NCBI GenBank assembly: GCA_964636865.1
Contig: CAZWVJ010000046.1
Coordinates: 1-10,140, forward strand
DNA: 10,140 nucleotides
Reading direction: 5' to 3'
From: B1SED10-75 sp964636865
GTDB lineage: Bacteria > Bacillota > Dethiobacteria > DTU022 > PWGO01
Positions 1 through 5,957 of the stretch are shown one piece after another. The notes under the pieces were generated by a model that saw only the letters and a program-made list of their open reading frames with translations, had not been told where the DNA came from and ran no database searches. The first letter of the stretch is position 1. Each line of letters begins with the position of its first letter. Made by a program: the position numbers and the translations under genes.

Positions 1-3000
1 TGGGGAGAGGCAGGCAGGGAAGACGAGGACGGCGATGCTACCGTATATTACTGGAACATCCCCGATCCGCACTTTGGGGTATTCCCCGCTCACGGCATGG
101 TTAACGGGGATGAATGGCCTGCCGAAGCCGAGATAAATGTGGCCATTGACGACGGCAATGATGGTTATGCCGGAACCGTGGAATCTGAAGAATGGGGCTA
201 CTTTGAGTTTTGCACCGGGGATCGACTCGGCGGTATGGCGACTATGAGCCATCNNNNNNNNNNGTGACATAATCGAGAGGTCTCACACGGTTACCGGGCT
301 TACCATGGAAATAGATCGGGATACAGATACTGTTTCCGGGGAGGCGAGCGTGGGGATGCCAGTGCATGTGGCCGCGTTTGTGCCTTTTAATGGCTACGGG
401 CCTCCGCAGGTGGCAGAATATATTGAGTTTGAGGGGCACGAAGGCGATTGGTCACATACATTTGAGGGCTCCGTGGAAGACTTTGAGTTTATAATAGCTC
501 TGCAGGTAGATGAGAATGGCAATTACACGGGTGCCAGAAAGTGGGGCGAGCCGGGTGATAATGCTTCCCTGAAATACTTCACCGTGGGCGGTGAAGACGT
601 GCTGGAGCTGGAGGGGATCGAGGTGGAAGATCCGGAAGTGGATGAGGGGGCCGAGCTTGTAGTGGAAGATCTGGAAGGCTTCGCCGGTATCACGGCCATC
701 ACCGCCGAACCGGAGGCTTCCAGGGTGGTTGCCTTAAACGGTGACCCGGTGGATGAGGGCGACCTGGCGGATCAGCCTCTTGAAAGCGGCGATGTGATCG
801 TGGTAGCCGTAACTGCGGAGGATGAAGAAACCGAAAACCACTACAAGGTCACCGTTGTATCCCCGGAAGCGGAGGGTCAGCTTCTCGATGCCGAGGGGTT
901 CGAAGGCTCCGATTTTACCGGGGTGTTGTATACCAGGGAGGAAAACATCTACTATAACCAGATTGCCCCGGATGGCAGTTGGGGAGCCGAGAAATTCATC
1001 GGGGAAGGCGAAGAAGGCCGGATGGTCATTGACAGCGACGGCAACCCCCATGTGGCTTATGTAACAGAAGCTGACAGTGGCTATGATGCAATTGGCTACC
1101 GCATGTTTGATGGGTCTAGTTGGTCGACTGAAGAGCTCATTGAGTCTAATGGTGATGCAAACTGTTCTAAGCCCGACATTGCAGTAGATAGTCAAGGATT
1201 TGCACATGTCACTTACTCCGATCCTGAAGGAGAAGGAGGTCTTTATGCTTCGGGATACAATGATATAATGTATGCGGAAAATTCCGGAGGAACATTCGAA
1301 AGAACGCTAATAAAAATGGGCAATTATGATACTTCATTTCAAGATAACATCGGAGATTACTATAATAAAGGTTCCTACATTACCGTTGATGAAGATCATA
1401 ATTACTATATAATGCTACATCACCGGAGATATACAAATCCGATGGGTTTTTCTGCTTATAATGACTATCGTCTACTTATTAGCTCAGATGAGGGAGATTA
1501 TGTGTTGGCCGGTTATAACTCTTCTGATGACCGGGATGTCTTCAGTTTAAATTCCTGGGATGGTAGCCTTTATGCCCTGTATAGAGACGGCTATGTTCAG
1601 GTTGGTGGAATTGAGGTTGATGGCGGCGAAATAACAGATTCTGATGTTTTATCGGAGACGGAGGTTATATCTGCCTATTCCCACAGCATTTCTACCGATG
1701 ATGTAGTTATCGGCAGCAAGGATGGGGACAACCTGAGATACCACTATAACAGCATTCCCGCAACTTTGGGTGATATAGAGGTGGCCGGCGATGCCGTCTC
1801 CATTGTGCACATGGATGGAGGTTTCCATGCCGTCTACACCGATGTTGCTGATGGCTTCATCAGATTGGCCGGATTGGAAGAATTGGAAAAGATGAATCCG
1901 GAAGAAGATCCGGAAGATCCTGTTTCCGCCACTCAAGTGGATGGAGGCCAAACTCTTGCAGAGTCTGATCTAAGCGGGACCTTTAGAAATCCCCAAAATG
2001 ATGAGGTAGTTGCCGGTACTCTGCAGTGGGTGGATGAAACATTAGAAGTAAATTGGACCGCTAATTTTGCATGGGAGTTTATCCCGGACAATACCAATAT
2101 ATACAATGAGGTTGACGGATCTGTTGAGGTGAAGCCAATTATAAGGGTAAACAGCGTCGAGGACCTGGAGGGGGCCATGTGGGAAACGGCAGAACATTAT
2201 GTCCAAGAAGCAGACATTGATCTTGCAGGTCATAATTGGGATCCTATCGGTGATTCTTTGTCGGGGTATGGACCTTTTTCGGGAATCTATGATGGAAATG
2301 GTTATAAGATTTCAAATATAAATGATAGTTTATTCGGAGACGTTGAAGATGCTGAGTTGATAGACATAACCCTTGAAGACATTGATGTTGAAGGGCAAAG
2401 GGATGTCGGCGGGTTGATTAGCCACAGCACGGGTAGTGAGATTATCAATTGTTATGTTATTAATGGTACTGTTACCGGTAATGAATATAATACAGGTGGT
2501 TTGATTGGCTTTAGTAAAAATTCAAAAATTATAGGCAGTTATGCTGGCTGCGATGTCATCGGCGTAGGAAGGGTAGGTGGTTTGGTTGGACACATGTCTA
2601 GAGATGATGGAGAGTCTTTAATCATAGATTCTTATGCTACCGGTGATGTTGTGGGTGGAGAGCCGGGAACTTCTCCTGAAGCAGGTGGCCTTGTAGGGAG
2701 AATGCATGGTGGTGGGGAAGTTAAAGGTTGTTATGCCACGGGTGAAGTTACGGGGCTTGGAGGAGGTTACTATACAGGTGGTTTAATTGGTATAGCATTA
2801 AGTGGAGATCCCTTAATTGATAGTTGTTTTGCCACGGGGAATGTTTCCGGGCATAGTGAAGTTGGAGGATTGGTAGGTCAGGCAGAAAATATTGTTAACA
2901 GTTATGCGCTTGGTAATGTGGAAGGAACTGGAGAGAGAGTTGGAGGTTTGGTAGGACAGAATGGCGGGCCTATTGAGAACTGTTTTTCTGCAGGCGAGGT

Positions 3001-3367
3001 AACCGGTGATGATCATGTGGGTGGCCTGATTGGTTTTTATTTCACTACTTATGCTGTTATTAACAGTTATTACGATACTGATGTAACCGGCTTTGACAGT
3101 GATAATAAAGGACTACCCAGAACCACCCTCCAAATGCATAAAGGAACTGCAGACAGCCAGCTGGATGAAGACGGCGAACCTTCCCCGGATGGGGACCATA
3201 TCTATACAGACTGGGATAGTGATATATGGGAATTTACACCTGATGATGCTTATCCAACATTGAAGAATGTGGAGCTTGTAGAAATTGATGCCACTATAGA
3301 TCCGGAGATGGCGGAATATGATTTGGATGACACGGATGATGTGAGTTCGCTTATCAGTTGGAACTAA
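1..3367 (+). CDS. Large multidomain surface/secreted protein: Ig-like domains, sialidase-like propeller and GLUG repeats (5' partial, 3' truncated)
   Basis: The frame is open from base 1 (frame 1) to a 10-N gap at 254-263, then continues in frame 2 to the TAA at 3365-3367; about 1,117 residues are visible and the true start lies upstream. The Met at 305 is internal. In order: Ig-like beta-sandwich segments (1-590); a cadherin-like domain ending in a typical 'VTAEDEETENHYKVTVV' strand (about 590-880); a sialidase-like beta-propeller with 'IAVDSQGFAHVTYSD'-type blades (about 900-1900); a small Ig-like module with 'GQTLAESDLSGTF' (about 1930-2140); a lead-in 'FSGIYDGNGYKISNI' and eight GLUG repeats (2402-3091); then the start of an Ig/X2-like module that stops at 'SLISWN'. 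The protein is very acidic, as expected for an exported surface protein. Ligand binding or adhesion is inferred; no catalytic site is evident. It is probably cut short by the repeat material that begins right after the stop. Confidence 0.88.
254..263. other. Assembly gap (10 N) inside the first surface-protein gene
   Basis: Clean coding lies on both sides, in frame 1 before and frame 2 after. The frame is restored if the real gap is 0 or any multiple of 3 bases. With zero length the junction reads Ser-His-Arg-Asp-Ile. The apparent frame change is therefore an artefact of the placeholder length and not a real frameshift. Confidence 0.85.
2402..3091 (+). repeat. Eight GLUG repeats within the first surface protein
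   Basis: Eight units each combine a 'VGGLIG/VGGLVG' turn (DVGGLISHS, NTGGLIGFS, RVGGLVGHM, EAGGLVGRM, YTGGLIGIA, EVGGLVGQA, RVGGLVGQN, HVGGLIGFY) with a 'SYATGxVxG' strand (for example DSYATGDVVG, GCYATGEVTG, SCFATGNVSG). This matches the GLUG motif found in many bacterial surface proteins. Unit length varies, so this is a degenerate protein repeat and not a DNA tandem array. The repeats probably form a beta-solenoid stalk. Confidence 0.88.
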
Positions 3368-3368
3368 A

Positions 3369-3391
3369 GATACGGGGTCAGGTCTTGAAAA
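3369..3391. repeat. REP-like dispersed motif directly after the first gene
   Basis: The motif GATACGGGGTCAGGTCTTG followed by an A-run starts one base after the stop codon. From memory, 'GGGGTCAGGTCTTG' (reverse strand CAAGACCTGACCCC) recurs in many bacterial genomes next to REP-associated Y1-type transposases. No transposase is present here and only one copy is in the window, so this rests on recognition and not on repetition seen in the sequence. Confidence 0.4.
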
Positions 3392-3587
3392 ATAAGATTT
3401 TTTCTCCTGATTTTCTTGCAGGGTGCATTAGATGCCAGCATACTATTTGTATTTTGACACCTTTTAGTAATTTTAAATTTTCACCGGTGTGCGGATGAGA
3501 CCGGGGTGAATGCGTCGTGGAAGCACAAAGGGGTCTTGGTGTTGGGAACCTTTTTCTTTAGCACCTTTGACCCAAAAGGTCAAAAAG
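3392..3587. other. Non-coding interval with two small hairpins
   Basis: No credible gene. The stretch is AT-rich up to about 3480. Two inverted repeats are visible: TTCACCGGT/ACCGGGGTGAA at 3479-3510, with a two-base bulge, and TTTGACC/GGTCAAA at 3566-3584 with loop CAAAA. Neither is followed by a proper T-run, so neither is a clean terminator for the upstream gene. The second hairpin abuts the 33-bp repeat and may belong to the same dispersed element. Confidence 0.5.
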
Positions 3588-3620
3588 AATGTGACAAAAT
3601 TGCCCCGTCCCCACTGTCAC
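3588..3620. repeat. 33-bp dispersed repeat, copy 1
   Basis: Thirty-three bases beginning AATGTGACAAAATTGCCCCG and ending CCACTGTCAC are identical to 5374-5406. The ends form an inverted repeat, ATGTGACA against TGTCACAT (8 bp in this copy, reaching to 3622) around an 18-nt loop. Short palindromic elements with 'GTGACA...CCCCGTCCCC' content are typical of non-autonomous dispersed repeats. The two copies here flank the DUF523-DUF1722 gene and the IS-end remnants in direct orientation. Confidence 0.8.
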
Positions 3621-3622
3621 AT
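3589..3622 (-). terminator. Possible intrinsic terminator of the DUF523-DUF1722 gene
   Basis: Read on the minus strand, the 8-bp stem ATGTGACA/TGTCACAT is followed at once by TCTTTTTG, and it begins about 16 bases past the TGA at 3638. The 18-nt loop is large for an intrinsic terminator, so this is plausible but not certain. It is the same structure as repeat copy 1, which suggests that the mobile repeat supplies the gene's 3' end signal. Confidence 0.4.
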
Positions 3623-3637
3623 GTGCAACAAGCACCG

Positions 3638-4699
3638 TCACCTTATGTTGGTTCTGTCTGGAAATATCGGCGGATAGGGGGAGAGGTAAGATTGGTTTTG
3701 GAGGGAAGTAAGTTCATATTTGTGGGTGTAATGGTTGATGAGGGTTAAAAGAGTGGCCCGGGAGGCCAGGTTTGACTGGTAAGCCCGCAAAATTTCCAAA
3801 AGTTCGACTTCTTCCCGGGGGATGAGGTATGGCTGAAGGAGTTCGCATAATTTTTGTATGATGGGGATGTTTTTTTTGATGGTAGAGTGGTGTGAAAGGG
3901 CTGCCATATATAGGGTTTCGTAATTGGTAAATAGTTGGGAGGAGGGGAGTTTATCGCCGGCAAAGGTTAGTTTTTCCAGGGCGTTGTGGTGGCGAGGACT
4001 GTGGGAGATGAGAAGCAGTTTTTGCCGGAAGTGGAAGTCTTTCAGTCTTTGGGGGTTGGGGGCATTTGCCAAAAAGTCCTGCCAGCGCTTATAGCCCAAA
4101 ACTCTTTCTAAAAAGTTTTCCCGCCGGGAGGTATCGTTCAAGCGCTTTTCTTCTTCCAAAGGCAGGTGAGGGAAATGTTCTGCCAGGGCGGAAGCAAATA
4201 AGCCCCTGCCATTTTGGGGAGTAAATTTCTTTGTGGGGTCTTTATCCGGTAACTCGCATGGAAAATTTTCCGGAGCGGCGCCCGGCAATTTCACCCTTTT
4301 CTTTGGAGGGTGCTTACTCGGCACCCGGAAGAGGCCGCAGCTGGGCGAGTTGCTTTTGAGGATAAAGCCGCTCAAGTGTTCCTTTTCCAGTTCTCCGACT
4401 TTTCGGGCGCAAAATTTTTGCATGTCATGGGTGTAGTCCATCCCGGAGCTTGCGGTTATCAGGCGGGGGTGACGGACGCTGCCCACAAGATCCATGGGTT
4501 CCCGAGGCACGGGAAAGCCGTATTCAACCTCCGGGCAGGTGGGCACCAAGTGAAAAAAATTGCCCAAAGTCTCCATGATATATGGGCTGTATTTGTGGCC
4601 GCCGTCATAACGGACACACTGTCCCGTCAGGCAAGAGCTTACCCCTAATTTTATGGGAGGTGAATTTTTAGGTGAGACTAAATTATTTATAGCCGGCAT
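3638..4699 (-). CDS. DUF523-DUF1722 protein, thiouracil-desulfidase (TudS)-like with YbgA-like C-terminal domain
   Basis: A 353-residue protein. Residues about 16-160 form a DUF523 domain with three conserved cysteines: 'GVSSCLTGQCVRYDGG' (Cys23), 'LVPTCPEVEYGFPVPRE' (Cys55) and 'SNSPSCG' (Cys121). In TudS the equivalent cysteines hold a [4Fe-4S] cluster that removes sulfur from thiouracil. Residues about 205-325 form DUF1722, the YbgA family, of uncertain role ('FLERVLGYKRWQDFL', 'LINHYTHKYEL'). A Lys/Pro-rich insert lies between the domains. The frame is open to a Met at 4810, but that 37-residue extension is encoded by IS-end-like DNA. The Met at 4699, with AGAGG 10 bases upstream, is therefore preferred. 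It is cytoplasmic, with no signal peptide, and rich in Lys/Arg/His unlike its acidic neighbours. The C-terminus 'YPPIFPDRTNIR' departs from the usual family end and lies next to a dispersed repeat. It is monocistronic. Confidence 0.88.
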   Translation of the reverse strand: MPAINNLVSPKNSPPIKLGVSSCLTGQCVRYDGGHKYSPYIMETLGNFFHLVPTCPEVEYGFPVPREPMDLVGSVRHPRLITASSGMDYTHDMQKFCARKVGELEKEHLSGFILKSNSPSCGLFRVPSKHPPKKRVKLPGAAPENFPCELPDKDPTKKFTPQNGRGLFASALAEHFPHLPLEEEKRLNDTSRRENFLERVLGYKRWQDFLANAPNPQRLKDFHFRQKLLLISHSPRHHNALEKLTFAGDKLPSSQLFTNYETLYMAALSHHSTIKKNIPIIQKLCELLQPYLIPREEVELLEILRAYQSNLASRATLLTLINHYTHKYELTSLQNQSYLSPYPPIFPDRTNIR

Positions 4700-4709
4700 T
4701 TCTTTTCTA

Positions 4710-4714
4710 CCTCT
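4710..4714 (-). promoter_or_regulatory. Ribosome binding site supporting the start at 4699
   Basis: On the minus strand AGAGG lies 10 bases before the ATG at 4699. It supports that start over the Met at 4810, whose downstream codons run through an IS-end-type hairpin. Confidence 0.5.
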
Positions 4715-4728
4715 GCTTAATCCTGAAT

Positions 4729-4779
4729 TTGTATTATTTGAAATGCTCCCACAGCTAAAGCAGTGGGATTTTTGCTTTG
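4729..4779 (-). mobile_element. IS200/IS605-type right-end hairpin remnant, copy A
   Basis: On the minus strand the sequence contains CCCACTGCTTTAGCTGTGGG, an imperfect hairpin (CCCAC/GTGGG, a T-T mismatch, GC/GC, loop TTTA), then AG, CATT and TCAAATAATACAA. This 'CCCACTGCTTTAGCTGTGGGAG' form is typical of the end of IS200/IS605 elements carrying TnpB, where a hairpin precedes the single-strand cleavage site. No transposase or TnpB ORF is present, so this is a remnant or a non-autonomous end. It is about 90% identical to copy B (four mismatches over about 51 bases). Confidence 0.65.
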
Positions 4780-4843
4780 CTTTTCCTAAATGCGAGTGAC
4801 CGAGGTTCATTTTTTCATCGGGTATAGTGTATGACCCTACTTA

Positions 4844-4894
4844 TTGTATTATTTGACATACTCCCACAGCTAAAGCAGTGGGCTTTATGCTTGT
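4844..4894 (-). mobile_element. IS200/IS605-type right-end hairpin remnant, copy B
   Basis: This is a second copy of the same hairpin, in the same orientation and 115 bp from copy A. On the minus strand it is followed by AGTATGTCAAATAATACAA. TCAA at that distance from the hairpin resembles the right cleavage tetranucleotide known for IS608. The shared bases extend about 9 nt beyond TCAA before the copies diverge. That suggests local duplication and not two independent insertions. Confidence 0.65.
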
Positions 4895-5137
4895 TTTTCT
4901 CGTAAATCTGCCCTTCTGCCTCTTCCACCTACCTCCACCTATTTCCTCCAAAAAAGTGGTATTAATAATTGCTGTTTTGTTGGATGCCTCATTTGCTAAA
5001 TAAAGCACTTTTTGACGCCGTATTTTGTTAGATGTCTTATTTGTTAGGTGCCGACTTAGATTTATTTATAGTTCTCATATAATGCATCATGAGCATATCC
5101 AATCTGGCTAGCAGTGTCAAACAGACCGGCATTTTTA
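4895..5137. other. AT-rich intergenic stretch with a degenerate 48-bp-spaced repeat
   Basis: No convincing gene apart from the 3' end of the small minus-strand ORF that stops at 5062. A pyrimidine-rich run (about 4911-4950) is followed by a degenerate direct repeat. The segments 4975-4999 and 5023-5047 match at 20 of 25 positions, and all five differences are transitions. Origin unknown. Confidence 0.5.
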
Positions 5138-5347
5138 TTTTCTTCCCCGATAATCCTTGCAAACCCGAGAACATGATTAATCACACTGCCTGNNNNNNNN
5201 NNNNNNNNNNNNNNNNNNNNNNNNNNNNNNNNNNNNNNNNNNNNNNNNNNNNNNNNNNNNNNNNNNNNNNNNNNNNNNNNNNNNNNNNNNNNTTTTCTTC
5301 CCCGATAATCCTTGCAAACCCGAGAACATGATTAATCACACTGCCTG
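5138..5347. repeat. Identical 55-bp flanks around an assembly gap
   Basis: Bases 5138-5192 and 5293-5347 are identical over exactly 55 bases (TTTTCTTCCCC to CACACTGCCTG), either side of 100 N. Exact identity of a k-mer-like length abutting both gap edges is the mark of two contigs with an unmerged k=55 overlap. It is probably not a biological repeat. Confidence 0.85.
5193..5292. other. Assembly gap (100 N), probably no missing sequence
   Basis: A standard 100-N placeholder. Because the flanks overlap by 55 identical bases, the true locus is probably 155 bp shorter than shown. A genuine tandem duplication of the 55-mer cannot be excluded. Confidence 0.85.
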
Positions 5348-5373
5348 TCGTCCCTGCTGTCATGGCACCTAAA

Positions 5374-5406
5374 AATGTGACAAAATTGCCCCGTCCCCAC
5401 TGTCAC
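5374..5406. repeat. 33-bp dispersed repeat, copy 2
   Basis: Identical to 3588-3620 and in the same orientation. Here the inverted-repeat stem is 7 bp (TGTGACA/TGTCACA). It is followed by a near-copy of its own tail: CCCACTGTCAC recurs, giving a short 12-bp tandem at 5395-5418. Confidence 0.8.
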
Positions 5407-5466
5407 ACCCACTGTCACAACTAATTTGGTGAGAATAAATATTTTTTTTAAATTGGGCAAAAATTG

Positions 5467-5497
5467 TTGCACTTTTTTTTAAAATATGTGCTATAAT
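5467..5497 (+). promoter_or_regulatory. Extended -10 sigma-A-type promoter
   Basis: TTGCAC (5467-5472) and a perfect TATAAT (5492-5497) are 19 bp apart. TGC immediately before the -10 gives an extended -10 (TGnTATAAT), which can offset the long spacer. Long A/T runs lie upstream. Transcription would start near 5504. It is the only strong promoter seen ahead of the large gene at 5958, and would give that gene a leader of about 450 nt. Confidence 0.55.
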
Positions 5498-5637
5498 ATA
5501 TGTGAGTTTTTGTTATTGCTTATGAGAAGGCGTACAGGAATGCAACGGGTAATTAGAAGCCGTAAGCTTTTTAATGCTCGGTCTGCATAAGGCAAACAGC
5601 CGTGTTTGTTTCTACTGGCAATGTCTGCTTTGGCCAT
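5491..5637 (-). CDS. Small hypothetical ORF, 48 residues
   Basis: The ATG at 5637 is preceded on the minus strand by a perfect AGGAGG (plus-strand 5649-5654) at 11-nt spacing. The frame runs 48 codons to a TAG at 5491-5493. The product begins MAKADIASRNKHG, contains ALKSLRLLITR and ends NNKNSHIL; it is basic, with no signal peptide or membrane segment. Its stop overlaps the -10 box of the plus-strand promoter, so the ORF and that promoter would be convergent. I do not recognise the family. It may be a short real gene, a decayed gene remnant or chance; the ribosome binding site is the main argument in favour. Confidence 0.35.
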   Translation of the reverse strand: MAKADIASRNKHGCLPYADRALKSLRLLITRCIPVRLLISNNKNSHIL

Positions 5638-5957
5638 TTTTATGGTGTCCTCCTGCTGCCTTGAGGTTTTGTTCTCCTTTAAAAATTTTTAGAGAGGCAA
5701 AAACAGGTATATTACCAATTTTTTCGTTTTTCCTTATTGTAATCAGTGAAAAAAATAAATAGCCGGCAACAAAGTATGGAACTAAGGCCGCGCCTGCGGT
5801 GAGGATTGTATGATTTACGCGTTTTAGGTGAACAAGGGGGAAGGTGTGTCGTGGGATGGAAAATATAAGATTTTTATGAAGGGCGGTGGTAAGGTTTTTA
5901 GGTGGTGCGGTGGTAAGTTGCCGGGAGGTTTTTGAAAAAACTTAAGGAGGTTGGGTA
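5504..5957 (+). other. Long untranslated leader/intergenic region before the CWB2 protein
   Basis: About 450 nt with no convincing plus-strand gene. Visible structure: a CAAACA/TGTTTG hairpin with GCCG loop (about 5593-5608), a GCCGC/GCGGT hairpin near 5790, and the 11-mer GCGGTGGTAAG repeated at 5883-5893 and 5907-5917 (24 bp apart, just upstream of the ribosome binding site). I compared it by eye with c-di-GMP, c-di-AMP, T-box and S-box patterns and found no match. The 5' half overlaps the antisense small ORF. Confidence 0.4.
5944..5950 (+). promoter_or_regulatory. Strong Shine-Dalgarno of the CWB2 protein gene
   Basis: AAGGAGG lies 7 nt before the ATG at 5958. This ideal Firmicutes-type signal fixes the start, and the signal peptide that follows agrees. 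Confidence 0.9.

Larger units (their letters stand above)
5062..5363 (-). pseudogene. Possible 48-residue ORF or 3' gene remnant spanning the assembly gap
   Basis: If the 55-bp duplicated flanks and the 100 N are collapsed, a single minus-strand frame of exactly 49 codons appears. It runs from the ATG at 5363 to the TAA at 5062-5064, begins MTAGTTGSVINHV, contains GFARIIGEENKN and ends DALYENYK. The composition is protein-like. The ATG has only a poorly placed AGGTG two bases upstream, and upstream sequence runs into repeat copy 2, where an in-frame TGA is met. It could be the 3' end of a gene cut by the repeat, or a chance ORF. I do not recognise the family. Confidence 0.3.

Noticed and set aside
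734..1207. 157-codon minus-strand ORF and other minus-strand ORFs inside the two surface genes
   Set aside because: Antisense shadows of long, well-supported plus-strand coding regions, with no ribosome binding sites or recognisable domains.
2402..3091. Regularly spaced repeats that could suggest a CRISPR array or minisatellite
   Set aside because: Unit lengths vary, the DNA is not conserved between units, and the pattern is explained by GLUG protein repeats.
3479..3510. Hairpin as terminator of the first surface gene
   Set aside because: Bulged stem more than 100 bases past the stop, with no T-run after it on either strand.
3506..3748. 80-codon plus-strand ORF
   Set aside because: It runs through the dispersed repeat and into the antisense of the DUF523-DUF1722 gene, with no family resemblance.
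5574..5762. 62-codon plus-strand ORF rich in Phe, Leu and Trp
   Set aside because: No ribosome binding site before its ATG, odd composition, and it overlaps the antisense ORF that has a good AGGAGG. Most likely a shadow frame.
5504..5957. Riboswitch in the leader (a GGCAAAC string suggested c-di-GMP-I)
   Set aside because: The second conserved element (ACGCAAAGCC-type) and the paired stems are absent. T-box, S-box and c-di-AMP signatures were not found either.
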